Source: CALCCV01 sp964388665
Lineage (GTDB): Bacteria > Bdellovibrionota > Bdellovibrionia > Bdellovibrionales > Bdellovibrionaceae
NCBI GenBank assembly: GCA_964388665.1
Contig: CAYMBJ010000046.1
Span: 1-29,946, forward strand
DNA: 29,946 bases
Reading direction: 5' to 3'
In this document: one piece after another, positions 7,971 through 15,720 of the stretch
Numbering within the stretch: position 1 is the stretch's first letter
Layout of the letters: the number at the start of each line of letters is the position of its first letter
Notes under the pieces: generated by a model
Told to the model about the DNA's origin: nothing
Database searches by the model: none
Seen by the model: the letters and a program-made list of their open reading frames with translations, nothing else
Position numbers and translations under genes: made by a program

Positions 7971-8717
7971 ATGGAAACATTAAACCTCATAGAATGTATT
8001 TTTTTAAAGAGATACAAGCGATTTTTTGCTGACATTGAGATCAATGGTGAAAAACACACAGCCCATGTGCCCAATACAGGTTCCCTAAAAGGCACAGTGG
8101 TGCCGCCCGCGCGAGCTTGGGTTTCGCATTCGGCAGATCCCAAGCGCAAGCTGTCCTATACGCTAGAGTACATTGGTGACGAGGGTGGCCTGAGGATTGG
8201 GGTCAACACCCATCGACCCAATCGGATTGTGGAAGCCTATCTGCAGCAACAGATGGAAGCCAAAATGTATCCCTACGACGCTCTTAAGCGCGAAGCTGCG
8301 TTTTCAGAAAAAACTAAATTTGATTTTTGTCTTTCCAGATCCGGTAGTGAAAAGCAACTGTGGATTGAGGTCAAGAACGTCTCAATGAAAATGGGTGAGC
8401 ATGCTGCATTTCCAGATGCCGTGACGGCCAGAGGAGCCAAGCATCTCGACGAGCTTGTGGAGTTAAAAATGCGGGGTCACGATGCTGAGCTTTGGTTTAT
8501 TATTCAGCGCAATGATTGTGTGGCGATGAAAATAGCTGCAGATATTGATCCGCACTATGCAGCGCGATTTTTAGAGGCTAAAAGCCAGGGAATAAAGATG
8601 AGGGCCTTTTGTTTAAAGGCTGATATTGCAAGGCCCGCTATTGGTCATGAAATTGGCATCATAGAGAATGAACAGTCGCCTGAAAAAAAGGAAAGTCTGC
8701 TGGTATCTGAGTTTTAA
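7971..8717 (+). CDS. sfsA: SfsA family nuclease-like protein
   Basis: The 248-residue protein carries the hallmarks of SfsA: HVPNTGSLKG (residues 32-41) near the N-terminus, VNTHRPNRIVEA (78-89), and the nuclease-like core FDF ... WIEVKNVSM (Asp119, Glu133, Lys135) followed by FPDAVTARGAKHLDEL. SfsA proteins are annotated as DNA/RNA nucleases or as sugar fermentation stimulators; the cellular role remains unclear. The cysteine common in the CxCPNTG form of the N-terminal motif is replaced here by HVPNTG. The ATG at 7971 follows a weak SD (GATGAG). A remnant of the window's 124-bp repeat begins 5 bases after the stop. Confidence 0.92.
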   Translation: METLNLIECIFLKRYKRFFADIEINGEKHTAHVPNTGSLKGTVVPPARAWVSHSADPKRKLSYTLEYIGDEGGLRIGVNTHRPNRIVEAYLQQQMEAKMYPYDALKREAAFSEKTKFDFCLSRSGSEKQLWIEVKNVSMKMGEHAAFPDAVTARGAKHLDELVELKMRGHDAELWFIIQRNDCVAMKIAADIDPHYAARFLEAKSQGIKMRAFCLKADIARPAIGHEIGIIENEQSPEKKESLLVSEF

Positions 8718-8722
8718 AGTAG

Positions 8723-8742
8723 CCAGTTCGATTCAAGTTTAG
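8723..8742 (+). repeat. Remnant left end of repeat family A
   Basis: Sixteen bases (TTCGATTCAAGTTTAG, 8727-8742) match the left terminus of the complete copy at 15383 exactly, and the preceding CCAG matches CCAAT with one change and one gap. No right end follows. It lies 5 bases after the sfsA stop in the same orientation as the other copies. Confidence 0.6.
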
Positions 8743-8763
8743 ATTAATGAGGGTTGAGGGCTG

Positions 8764-8791
8764 AGGGCGACCACCAGAAGGTGAGCGCCCT
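8764..8791. terminator. Hairpin between convergent genes
   Basis: AGGGCGACCACC and GGTGAGCGCCCT form a 12-bp stem with two internal mismatches around an AGAA loop, between the 3' ends of sfsA and the DsbA-like gene. There is no U-tract on either side, so intrinsic termination is possible but not shown. Confidence 0.35.
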
Positions 8792-8812
8792 GAAGGTCAC
8801 AACGAACCACGA

Positions 8813-9616
8813 TCAGTTCATGGATTTTAACTGACGATCAATAATTTCTTTAAAATTTTGAATAGGGTAAGCGCCTCTTAGAGATACACCATTGATGATA
8901 AACCCTGGGGTTCCTGAAATACGAAACTCTTGGGCTTCGGCGATATCAGCATTGATGCGGTCCATGACCTCTTTGGAGTTCATGTCTTTTTCCAATTGCT
9001 TGATGTCAGCACCCAATTTTTTGGCAATTTCCTTCATGAAAGGCTCGCCTTTTTCGCCCATCTCTTTTTGCTTAGCGAAGACCTCATCATGAAACTTTCG
9101 CGCCTTTTCATGGTCTTGCTTAGCGATGGCTTCAAACATCTTTGCTGCAGGCATGGCCTGAGGGTGAAAATCCAGAGGGAGGTGCTTAAAGATAATCCGC
9201 ACGTCATTGGGATACTCTTTCATCAACGGATGCACAGTTTGCAATGTGGCGCGAGAGCAGTACGGACATTGAAAGTCGCTGTACTCAACAATGGTGATCT
9301 TTGCGTCTTTGTTGCCAAAAATTACGCGGTTTTCGTCAATCTTAGGCTTGAGAGGGTTTTTAAATTCCTCTTCCAAGCGAGCCTTTTCACGAGTGCCTTC
9401 GTCCTCCTGTTTGCGTTGTTCAGCTGCGCGGTAGGCCTTTTCAAAGGCATCCATAAATCCCTTGGGATCCTTTTCAATGGCTTTAAAGACAATGGTCGGG
9501 TCTTCATCAATTGCTTTTTTAATCTGCTCTGGTCCGGCACAACCCACAACACCAAGCATTGCCAATATTGCCATTCCCTTAAAAGCGTACTTTGCAACAA
9601 ATCCTAAATTTTTCAA
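8813..9616 (-). CDS. DsbA-like thioredoxin-fold lipoprotein
   Basis: The 267-residue precursor has a lipoprotein signal ending LGVVGC (lipidated Cys26). A charged helical linker rich in Glu, Lys and Arg spans about residues 30-95, followed by a DsbA-like thioredoxin domain with the redox motif CPYC (Cys117, Cys120) in YSDFQCPYCSR and the cis-proline loop SGTPG (near Pro237). It should form, reduce or isomerise disulfides in envelope proteins. The start chosen is TTG at 9616, because GAGGAGGAG (9621-9629) forms a strong SD just before it; an upstream TTG at 9631 would overlap that SD. It is divergent from the KEKE-rich exported protein. Confidence 0.88.
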   Translation of the reverse strand: MKNLGFVAKYAFKGMAILAMLGVVGCAGPEQIKKAIDEDPTIVFKAIEKDPKGFMDAFEKAYRAAEQRKQEDEGTREKARLEEEFKNPLKPKIDENRVIFGNKDAKITIVEYSDFQCPYCSRATLQTVHPLMKEYPNDVRIIFKHLPLDFHPQAMPAAKMFEAIAKQDHEKARKFHDEVFAKQKEMGEKGEPFMKEIAKKLGADIKQLEKDMNSKEVMDRINADIAEAQEFRISGTPGFIINGVSLRGAYPIQNFKEIIDRQLKSMN

Positions 9617-9620
9617 AACT

Positions 9621-9629
9621 CTCCTCCTC
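9621..9629 (-). promoter_or_regulatory. Strong SD that fixes a TTG start (DsbA-like gene)
   Basis: GAGGAGGAG in the sense orientation contains AGGAGG ending 6 bases before TTG at 9616. The longest open frame would instead begin within or upstream of this SD. Confidence 0.7.
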
Positions 9630-9795
9630 AAATCTTCGTATTTTAAATATTTACTTTGGCGTGGTCTTTAATAACTCACTTTTTAGTTCTTCATTTTTTA
9701 TTCTTTTCTTCTATTTTTCTATTATCCTAACAGTTCATTGAATTAGGTACTATGGTAATCTCAGAATATATCTGAAACATAGCAAAAGGAAAGAT

Positions 9796-9851
9796 AACGC
9801 AAAAAGTTAATCGCGTTCTTTGATAGATTTGAAGAAATCTTCATCTGAAGA
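9796..9851 (+). promoter_or_regulatory. Structured 5' leader before the KEKE-rich gene
   Basis: The 271-base divergent gap 9617-9887 is AT-rich. Its right part holds AACGC...GCGTT (from 9796), then AGATTT-GAAG-AAATCT (9825-9840) and TCTTCA-TC-TGAAGA (9838-9851). The last two overlap, so they are mutually exclusive hairpins ending about 20 bases before the SD. A leader with regulatory folding is possible. Short AT-rich palindromes also arise by chance. Confidence 0.3.
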
Positions 9852-9887
9852 TGGATGCGGTATCACACGAAAAGGAGTTTTATCACA

Positions 9888-10655
9888 ATGGGAAAGAAAA
9901 CCTTCCTGGCGTCTTTGTTGATGGGTGCAATGGCATCCGTGGCCAGTGCGCAACTCAAGTTCAATTATTCAAATTTGATTCTAAAAGATCTAGAGCAAAT
10001 GGGCCAGTATGTGAGCTCAAAGCTGAAAACCTATGAGCAGGACACGACCTCAACTTTGCCGTTGAAAGATGCAGTTGAGTATGTATTCTCGCGACCCGAT
10101 GATGATGGTCTTATAGACAAACTATTGCCGCCGGTTCGTCAGCAGTTGGCGGCGGCAGAAGAGTGGCACAAGGTATTGGTTCAATTGACCAACGCCTGCA
10201 TCACAATCACCAAAGATCCAGATAAGCACAAGGTCCGTGAGCAAATCACCGCGCTGGTGATGTTGGAGAATATCATTGCCGAAGTTAAGCCTGATGCCAA
10301 AGAGGCTGGGCTCGAGCGAGATCTGTTAAAAAAGATTGCTGATGCCGATATTTCCGTGTCCCGAAAAGCCAGGAGCGAAAGAAAACTGCGTTCCATGAAG
10401 GGATTCCGCAGCCCTTCAGAGATTGCGGAGCGAGTTCTCGACGAGCTCGACGATACTTTGGCCCAGGAAAAGAAAAAGGCCAAAGAGGAGACAAAGAAAA
10501 AAGAGAAAGAAGAGAAGCGAAAAGAAAAGGAAGCCAAAAAAGAGGTCAAAAAGAAAGCTGAGAAGAGTGGCGACGAGCAAAAAAGTGACGACCCTCCCTT
10601 GGAAGACGCCACGAAAGCTGATGGTGAGATCGAGGACATTAAGATTTACGATTGA
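9888..10655 (+). CDS. Exported KEKE-rich protein of unknown function
   Basis: With the ATG at 9888 the product has 255 residues and begins with a clean signal peptide cleaved after AxA (VASA, about residue 21). An in-frame ATG 33 bases upstream is less likely because AAAGGAG (9871-9877) lies just before 9888. The mature part is helical. Residues 192-228 are almost only Lys and Glu with some Arg and Ala (KEKE-type segment, probably a charged single helix or coiled coil), followed by an acidic tail. I do not recognise a family. It should be periplasmic or surface-exposed. It heads a plus-strand run that leads to the CpaF-type ATPase, with an 82-base gap to the next gene. Confidence 0.75.
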   Translation: MGKKTFLASLLMGAMASVASAQLKFNYSNLILKDLEQMGQYVSSKLKTYEQDTTSTLPLKDAVEYVFSRPDDDGLIDKLLPPVRQQLAAAEEWHKVLVQLTNACITITKDPDKHKVREQITALVMLENIIAEVKPDAKEAGLERDLLKKIADADISVSRKARSERKLRSMKGFRSPSEIAERVLDELDDTLAQEKKKAKEETKKKEKEEKRKEKEAKKEVKKKAEKSGDEQKSDDPPLEDATKADGEIEDIKIYD

Positions 10656-10679
10656 TTTCGGACCTTCTGCTACTATTCT
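10652..10679 (+). promoter_or_regulatory. Possible sigma-70 promoter for the small gene at 10738
   Basis: TTGATT (10652-10657) overlaps the upstream stop codon and TATTCT (10674-10679) follows after 16 bases, placing transcription about 50 bases before the ATG. Confidence 0.35.
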
Positions 10680-10737
10680 GGACTCAAGATAAAACGCCAA
10701 TTGTCGATGTTATGTACATGTTCAGGAGGAGCAGATC

Positions 10738-11016
10738 ATGTACTTACAAGGTCAATTGCAAATCGTGTTTGATGTGTTGTATGAAATGGGAATCATTGAG
10801 CCCATGCTCAAGATGGATTGGCAAGAAATTTCCAAATCCAGCGAAAAGGATCCCTCGCAGCGAGAATCACTCTTAATTTTAGTCAATTCGTGTTCGTCAG
10901 ATAAGACAGTTTTGCATTCAAAGCTGTGCAATCTCGACGAAGTCTCGCTGCAATTGGTTGCGATGGAGGTGGCTCGTGAGCTCTGTGAATACCAAGAGTG
11001 CAAATTTGTTCACTAA
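10738..11016 (+). CDS. Small protein of unknown function
   Basis: The 92-residue protein has no signal peptide or membrane segment and should be cytoplasmic. It is predicted alpha-helical and contains several cysteines (in NSCSSD, KLCNLD, ELCEYQECK), with a CEYQEC spacing near the C-terminus. The family is not recognised. The start is well supported by AGGAGGAG (10724-10731) 6 bases before the ATG. Its 3' end overlaps the start of the cupredoxin-like gene by 41 bases in another frame, which argues for coupled expression. Confidence 0.7.
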   Translation: MYLQGQLQIVFDVLYEMGIIEPMLKMDWQEISKSSEKDPSQRESLLILVNSCSSDKTVLHSKLCNLDEVSLQLVAMEVARELCEYQECKFVH

Positions 11017-11521
11017 GATCATTGGCATATTGATGCTTGTGCCATTGCTTCCACAGATTTCGCAAGCCTTTGAGATTGATTTTTCGCGCCGCCAATTGCA
11101 GTTTGATAAAGTCGTCGACAGCGTCGTGATGCAACCAGCGAACTCCGTAGAAACCAGTCTCACCACAGGTCTGAGTCCTCAGTTGAGTTCCCAGAGTCTG
11201 TTGGAGCGAGTGTTCACGCCGCCCTCGGAGGTGCGCGAAATTGCAGTATTGCTGACTGAAGCGGGATTCGTACCTCAGACCGTGTATTTGCGCAAAGGCA
11301 CCACCTGCGTCCTGCACATTGTTAATCTTCATCCACGTGAGAAAAACATCAGTGTCGTGATTGATGCGTTCACAGAAAATCATTTTCTGCCCTTTGGTGT
11401 GCCCAAGCGAATCGAGCTTCAGGTGAAGGCCGACGGCGTCTTTTCGTTTCAGACTCCAGAATTGGGCTCTGTTGGTAGATTGGTTGTTGTCGATGGTGGG
11501 CGAAAGCCAGCCGGAGAGTGA
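10976..11521 (+). CDS. Exported cupredoxin-like protein
   Basis: The chosen GTG at 10976 gives 181 residues; GGAGG (10965-10969) is 6 bases upstream, better placed than for the earlier TTG at 10958. A signal peptide ends ISQA before FEIDF. The C-terminal 90 residues (from about SEVREIAVLLTEAGFVP) look like a cupredoxin-type beta sandwich: a strand pattern with VYLRKGTTCVLHIVN and ending SVGRLVVVDG. The usual blue-copper ligand set (Cys, Met and two His in a C-terminal loop) is not visible, so copper binding is doubtful. The protein is periplasmic by inference. It lies 7 bases before the CpaF-type gene, so the two are probably co-expressed. Confidence 0.72.
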   Translation: MSSVNTKSANLFTKIIGILMLVPLLPQISQAFEIDFSRRQLQFDKVVDSVVMQPANSVETSLTTGLSPQLSSQSLLERVFTPPSEVREIAVLLTEAGFVPQTVYLRKGTTCVLHIVNLHPREKNISVVIDAFTENHFLPFGVPKRIELQVKADGVFSFQTPELGSVGRLVVVDGGRKPAGE

Positions 11522-11528
11522 GGCCTAG

Positions 11529-12656
11529 GTGGCAAAGTCAGAGGACAGCTCTTCAAGTGTTTTTCGCGAGACCATCAGAAACAATCTGGCGCCGATTGTT
11601 CAGTATCTTGATGATCCTGCCGTGAGCGAAATCCTCATCAATTCCTTTGACGAAGTCTTTGTCGAAAAATCCGGAAAAATGGAAAGAGTCAACGCGCAGT
11701 TTTCGAGCGAAGATGCACTCTTGGCCGCTGTCAACAGCATCGCCCAAAGTGTAAACCGCCGCGTAACTGCAGAAGAGCCTCGGCTCGACGCACGCTTGCC
11801 TGACGGTTCGCGAATTGCGGCCGTGATTCCGCCCTGTGCACGCAAAGGAACGACAGTTTCCATTCGCAAGTTTACAAAAAATCAAATCTCTTTTGGCCAG
11901 TATGTGAATGAACTCAAAGCCCTCACGGCCGATGCTGCCTTGTTTTTAAATGTTTGTATGATCTTGGGTAAAAATATCATCGTCAGCGGCGGCACTGGCT
12001 CTGGTAAAACGACTCTTTTGGGCCTGCTGTGTTCATTGATTCCTAAAGGTCAGCGAATCATCGTGATCGAGGATTCGAGTGAACTCAAGGTTGACTATGA
12101 GCATGTGGTCTTTTTCGAAACCAAAATGGCAGATGCCACGGGAAAAGGTGAAGTGACAATTCGAGATTTGGTTCGCTCCAGCTTGCGACTTCGTCCCGAC
12201 AGAATCATTGTGGGTGAGGTTCGCTCGAGCGAGGCTCTGGAGTTGATCAACGCCATGAACACGGGTCACAAGGGTTGCATGGGAACAGTCCATGCCAACA
12301 CGCCCGAGGATGCTATTGTGCGCTTAGAAGCTCTGGCGCAGGGGGGCGACTCCAGAATCAGCGAAAAAGCACTGACCTCGCAGGTCGCATCCGCGATCGA
12401 GGTCATCGTTCAAGTTTCGAGATTATCGGATGGAAGCAGAAAGATAACGCATATAGCTGAGGTCTGTGGTTTTAATAAAGCTGAGGGGACATACGAGGTC
12501 AATCCGATCTTTAACGTGCCACGCCTGGTGCGAAAGCCTGATGGCAGCCTTCAGGGAGAGCTCTTGCCCACCGGATATGAACCCACTTTTGCACAAGAAA
12601 TCACTGACAATAAATTGCCTTTTCCTGTCAGTAAATTCCAGAAAATCTCTGCCTAG
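11529..12656 (+). CDS. cpaF: CpaF/TadA-type secretion ATPase
   Basis: This 375-residue protein belongs to the GspE/PilT superfamily, CpaF branch. These hexameric cytoplasmic ATPases drive Flp/Tad pilus assembly or secretion. An N-terminal domain (about 1-140, with LDDPAVSEILIN and RLDARLPDGSRIAAVIPP) precedes the ATPase core: Walker A GGTGSGKTTLL (about 154-164), an Asp box near VIEDSSEL, Walker B RPDRIIVGEVR, and a His box GTVHANTPEDA. The start is GTG. No other tad/cpa genes are in the window, so its partner machine must be encoded elsewhere or the protein serves a different role with the exported cupredoxin-like neighbour. Symbol given for the family, not a proven orthologue. Confidence 0.9.
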   Translation: MAKSEDSSSSVFRETIRNNLAPIVQYLDDPAVSEILINSFDEVFVEKSGKMERVNAQFSSEDALLAAVNSIAQSVNRRVTAEEPRLDARLPDGSRIAAVIPPCARKGTTVSIRKFTKNQISFGQYVNELKALTADAALFLNVCMILGKNIIVSGGTGSGKTTLLGLLCSLIPKGQRIIVIEDSSELKVDYEHVVFFETKMADATGKGEVTIRDLVRSSLRLRPDRIIVGEVRSSEALELINAMNTGHKGCMGTVHANTPEDAIVRLEALAQGGDSRISEKALTSQVASAIEVIVQVSRLSDGSRKITHIAEVCGFNKAEGTYEVNPIFNVPRLVRKPDGSLQGELLPTGYEPTFAQEITDNKLPFPVSKFQKISA

Positions 12657-12723
12657 GCGGCGTTTGCATTGAGTCAATATTTTTTTCTGTCAACGACGCG
12701 ATTCCTAAGTTACATCAATAGCT

Positions 12724-13794
12724 GTGTTAATCAGTTGCAAAGTCACCAGTGCCATCATCCGCCACCTGGAAAAGGAAGGGCGGGACATTGCTTTCTTATA
12801 CGAAGAGAGTGGATGGCCCATTGAGTTGCTCGAAGATTCATCACATTGGATTCCAGCGCCCGATATGGAATCACTCATCACAAAAATTAGTGCGCAAATT
12901 GAACGGGACCCAGCGGAATTTGTCAAAGAGGTGGGAGTGGCCACCCCGCATCTTTATGCTTGGGGAGTTTTGGACAGTGTGATTCGTATGCTGCCTTCGC
13001 CGCGAAGCATTTTTAAAAATCCAGGTCGTTTTTTAAGTTATTTTATCTCTCCGGAACCACCCGTGGAAAATATTTTTTACAGCGACCAAGAGGTCAGATT
13101 TGATATTCCCTTTTTGGCCGAACAGTATCCGATGCTAACGGCGTATTTTAAGTCTGCCTTTTCGGCATTGCCGCAGTACTCTGGAGAGCAGGCGGGAATC
13201 GCCGATTGGTCAGGAATTCATTTTTCGATTCGGTTTCAAAAGAGTGCCCAATTGCCTATGGACACTTTTGCCACGCAAAAACAACTGAGCCCGGAGTTGC
13301 TGGCTGATCTTGTCGAGAAGTTACAGAATCAGCAGTTGGACCTAGAAGAAAAAAATCGCGAATTGCAAAATCAAAATCAAAAGCTGGAACAGTTGTATGC
13401 AGAGCTTCGCGAAAGTTCCAACTCGTCGTCTTCTGTTGCAGAGCCCATCGCAACGGGTGCCGGCATCACGCCGATGCCTCAGGGGCATATCTATTCAATG
13501 CAAGGAGAGTTTGGCAAAGAGTCAGCCTCTTGGTATCTTACGCAGAATTTGGCAAAGCTACATGATTACATGATCCGCGCGCAGCAGCTGATAACGGTGC
13601 TGATGCCGGAAGAGCGCAATGAAAAGGCCATTCAAAAAATAATACAAAGAATTGATTGGGAATATGTGAAACATCAATATCCGCAATTGATTTCCGATTC
13701 AGTAAAGCGACTGCGCAGCCTGTCCGAGCAGGATGGGGCTGAAGCGCCCACTACAATTTCAAAAACCAACAATGGAGAATTGCACCATGTCTGA
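12724..13794 (+). CDS. Sensor-like protein with a histidine-kinase-like end but no ATPase domain
   Basis: The 356-residue protein starts at GTG 12724, the first start after an in-frame stop (12718-12720); no good SD is seen. Residues 1-180 form a globular domain I cannot name securely. A coiled coil follows (about 190-225, LQNQQLDLEEKNRELQNQ), then a Ser-rich linker. The last 100 residues (from ASWYLTQNLAKLHDYM to YPQLISDSVKRLRSLSEQ) resemble the helical dimerisation region of some histidine kinases, up to the point where the ATP-binding domain would begin. The phospho-accepting His-Glu motif is not visible, so it cannot be an active kinase. Its end overlaps the enolase start by 8 bases. Confidence 0.65.
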   Translation: MLISCKVTSAIIRHLEKEGRDIAFLYEESGWPIELLEDSSHWIPAPDMESLITKISAQIERDPAEFVKEVGVATPHLYAWGVLDSVIRMLPSPRSIFKNPGRFLSYFISPEPPVENIFYSDQEVRFDIPFLAEQYPMLTAYFKSAFSALPQYSGEQAGIADWSGIHFSIRFQKSAQLPMDTFATQKQLSPELLADLVEKLQNQQLDLEEKNRELQNQNQKLEQLYAELRESSNSSSSVAEPIATGAGITPMPQGHIYSMQGEFGKESASWYLTQNLAKLHDYMIRAQQLITVLMPEERNEKAIQKIIQRIDWEYVKHQYPQLISDSVKRLRSLSEQDGAEAPTTISKTNNGELHHV

Positions 13795-15061
13795 AATCCT
13801 TGGAATCAAAGCACGCGAAATTTTGGACTCACGGGGAAACCCCACTGTGGAAGTCGAAATCATGACTGACGAAGGAGCATTAGGCCGCGCAGCGGTGCCC
13901 TCGGGAGCTTCGACAGGAGCTCACGAGGCCAATGAGCTTCGTGACCAAGACAGCAAGCGCTTTCACGGCAAGGGTGTTCTGAAGGCGATTCACAATATTG
14001 AAAGTGTCATTCAGCCCGAGATATTAGGTTGGGACATCTTTGATCAAGTCGGCTTAGATCGCCTAATGATTGAACTTGATGGAACCGAGAACAAAAGCAA
14101 ATTGGGCGCCAACGCGATGCTGGCCATTTCCTTGGCGGCAGCAAAGGCAGCCGCGATGGAGGCGGGACTGCCTCTTTATCGTTATGTCGGAGGATCCCAG
14201 TCTTATCGTATGCCTGTGCCATTGATGAATGTGATCAACGGCGGCGCACATGCCAACAATGGCCTTGATGTTCAAGAGTTTATGATTGTGCCACTTGTGC
14301 AAAACTCATTTCGCGAATCACTGCGCGCCGGCTCCGAAATATTTCAAACGCTAAAAAAGCTTTTGAGTGATCGTTCCCTCTCGACCGCTGTGGGCGATGA
14401 GGGTGGTTTCGCGCCCAAACTCGCCGGCAATGAGGATGCTTTGAAGCTCTTAACTGAAGCCGTTCAGCGCGCGGGTTACGAATTGGGTCAAAATGTATTT
14501 TTAGCTATGGATGTGGCAGCCACGGAGTTCTTTGCAGATGGGCAGTACAACTGGGAAGGCAAGAAGATTTCAGGAAACCAACTCTACGAAATCTACCAAA
14601 AGTGGTGCGACCAGTATCCTATCGTGAGCATTGAAGATGGATTTGCTGAAGACGACTGGACCTCATGGCAAAACGTAACAGCAAAAATTGGCAACCAAGT
14701 GCAATTGGTGGGTGATGATCTGTTTGTCACCAATTCAAAGCGATTGAAAATGGGTATCGAAAAAAAGGCGGCCAATTCTATTTTGATCAAGGTCAATCAG
14801 ATCGGCACGTTGACTGAAACTGCAGATGCCGTTCAGTTGGCCACTCAGAGCGGCTACTCATGTGTTATGTCTCATCGTAGTGGTGAGACCGAAGACACCA
14901 CCATTGCTGACTTGGCCGTGGCCTTACGCTGTTCGCAAATCAAGACCGGAAGTCTCTGTCGCTCGGAGAGGACAGCCAAATACAATCAGCTTTTGCGAAT
15001 CGAAGAAAACTTAGGTCCAAATGCTGAGTATTGGGACAAAAAGGCTTTTCCTAAACGTTGA
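13787..15061 (+). CDS. eno: Enolase
   Basis: Enolase interconverts 2-phosphoglycerate and phosphoenolpyruvate in glycolysis. The start at ATG 13787 gives 424 residues and the canonical N-terminus MSEILGIKAREILDSRGNPT; a GGAG SD lies at 13774-13777. Key segments: PSGASTGAHEA loop, the catalytic VGDEGGFAP, the metal ligands in SIEDGFAEDDW and GDDLFVTN, the catalytic Lys in LIKVNQIGT, and SHRSGETEDT. The protein is of normal length and complete. Its ATG lies within the last codons of the upstream sensor-like gene (ATGTCTGA), implying coupling. The following gene is an FtsB-like protein, an arrangement also known in proteobacteria (eno-ftsB). Confidence 0.97.
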   Translation: MSEILGIKAREILDSRGNPTVEVEIMTDEGALGRAAVPSGASTGAHEANELRDQDSKRFHGKGVLKAIHNIESVIQPEILGWDIFDQVGLDRLMIELDGTENKSKLGANAMLAISLAAAKAAAMEAGLPLYRYVGGSQSYRMPVPLMNVINGGAHANNGLDVQEFMIVPLVQNSFRESLRAGSEIFQTLKKLLSDRSLSTAVGDEGGFAPKLAGNEDALKLLTEAVQRAGYELGQNVFLAMDVAATEFFADGQYNWEGKKISGNQLYEIYQKWCDQYPIVSIEDGFAEDDWTSWQNVTAKIGNQVQLVGDDLFVTNSKRLKMGIEKKAANSILIKVNQIGTLTETADAVQLATQSGYSCVMSHRSGETEDTTIADLAVALRCSQIKTGSLCRSERTAKYNQLLRIEENLGPNAEYWDKKAFPKR

Positions 15062-15081
15062 TTTTCCTATAAAATTGAAAA

Positions 15082-15378
15082 ATGAGTCGATTGATTGAGT
15101 TGATAAAGAGCCCCTATCTGGTCCTGTTCTGGTGCTTTGTATTTATTGGTGTGCACCTTTTTGTCAGCGAATCTTGGTTCAAGATCTGGGTCCAGTATCG
15201 CGATCTCGAAAAGATCGAGGGGCAACTCATCAGTCTCCATAAAAACAATAATCAGATGCTGGACAATCTAAAGCATGGCCAGGACCTCTACAATATTGAG
15301 ATGCAAGCTAAAGATCGCTTAGGTCTTTTGCGAGGGAATGAGTATGTATTCTTGTTTTCGCCCACCTCCGGGGAGTGA
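15082..15378 (+). CDS. ftsB: FtsB/DivIC-like cell division protein
   Basis: The 98-residue protein has a short cytoplasmic N-terminus, one transmembrane helix (about residues 11-29, PYLVLFWCFVFIGVHLFV), then a periplasmic coiled coil (about 38-75) and a short C-terminal region with AKDRLGLLRGNEYVFLF, typical of septum formation initiators. FtsB with FtsL and FtsQ links early and late divisome proteins. The 20-base gap after eno and the known eno-ftsB neighbourhood support the call. A complete copy of repeat family A begins 4 bases after the stop codon. Confidence 0.85.
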   Translation: MSRLIELIKSPYLVLFWCFVFIGVHLFVSESWFKIWVQYRDLEKIEGQLISLHKNNNQMLDNLKHGQDLYNIEMQAKDRLGLLRGNEYVFLFSPTSGE

Positions 15379-15382
15379 CTCG

Positions 15383-15506
15383 TACCAATTTCGATTCAAG
15401 TTTAGCCCATTGTTGGCTTCGACCATCGTCGCTTGCGACGTGCTAGGAGCACGCCTCAGCGCCTCCGGCCTTGCCGCCTCGGTCTAAACTTGACTTGAAA
15501 TTGGTA
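15383..15506 (+). repeat. Repeat family A, complete copy 1 (MITE-like)
   Basis: A 124-bp element bounded by TACCAATTTC and GAAATTGGTA. The terminal arms (15382-15405 and 15484-15507) are inverted repeats with 22 of 24 positions matching. Inside are two perfect hairpins: CGTCGC-TT-GCGACG (15427-15440) and CGTGCT-AGG-AGCACG (15439-15453). The outermost TA on each side could be a target duplication, as for IS630/mariner-type miniature elements; this is inference. It starts 4 bases after the ftsB stop and could also terminate transcription. Confidence 0.8.
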
Positions 15507-15512
15507 CTTTAG

Positions 15513-15597
15513 AAATTTCGATTCAAGTTTAGCCCATTGTTGGCTGCGACCATCGTCGCTTGCGACGTGCTAGGAGTACGCCTCAGCGCCTCCGGCC
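15513..15597 (+). repeat. Repeat family A, truncated copy 2 (left part only)
   Basis: This direct repeat of the first 85 or so bases of copy 1 starts 6 bases after copy 1 ends. Over the aligned part I count about two substitutions beyond its extreme left end. It stops at CTCCGGCC, so the right terminus is missing, as are the outer TACC bases on the left. Confidence 0.8.
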
Positions 15598-15691
15598 ATT
15601 TAGATCATTGGGGTGTGAACATAAGTGGGGAGAAGAACCAATCTTTAGATATCTCTACCAAGAAAAAACCAAATAACTATTCAGAGGTCTC

Positions 15692-15720
15692 TTGTCATTT
15701 CCGAAATGTAGGAATAGGGT
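15692..15720 (+). promoter_or_regulatory. Possible sigma-70 promoter for the XRE gene and polA
   Basis: TTGTCA (15692-15697, 5 of 6 to consensus), a 17-base spacer and a weaker TAGGGT (15715-15720), about 30 bases before the ATG. Confidence 0.4.

Noticed and set aside
8930..9607. Long plus-strand open frame opposite the DsbA-like gene
   Set aside because: It is antisense to a gene with clear CPYC and lipobox motifs, and its translation has no family features.
10181..10639. Long minus-strand open frames opposite the KEKE-rich gene
   Set aside because: Ser/Phe-rich translations are the expected antisense of a Lys/Glu-rich sequence.
15383..15597. CRISPR array
   Set aside because: Only two long direct copies with 6 bases between them, and the full copy has inverted ends; no short regular repeats and spacers.
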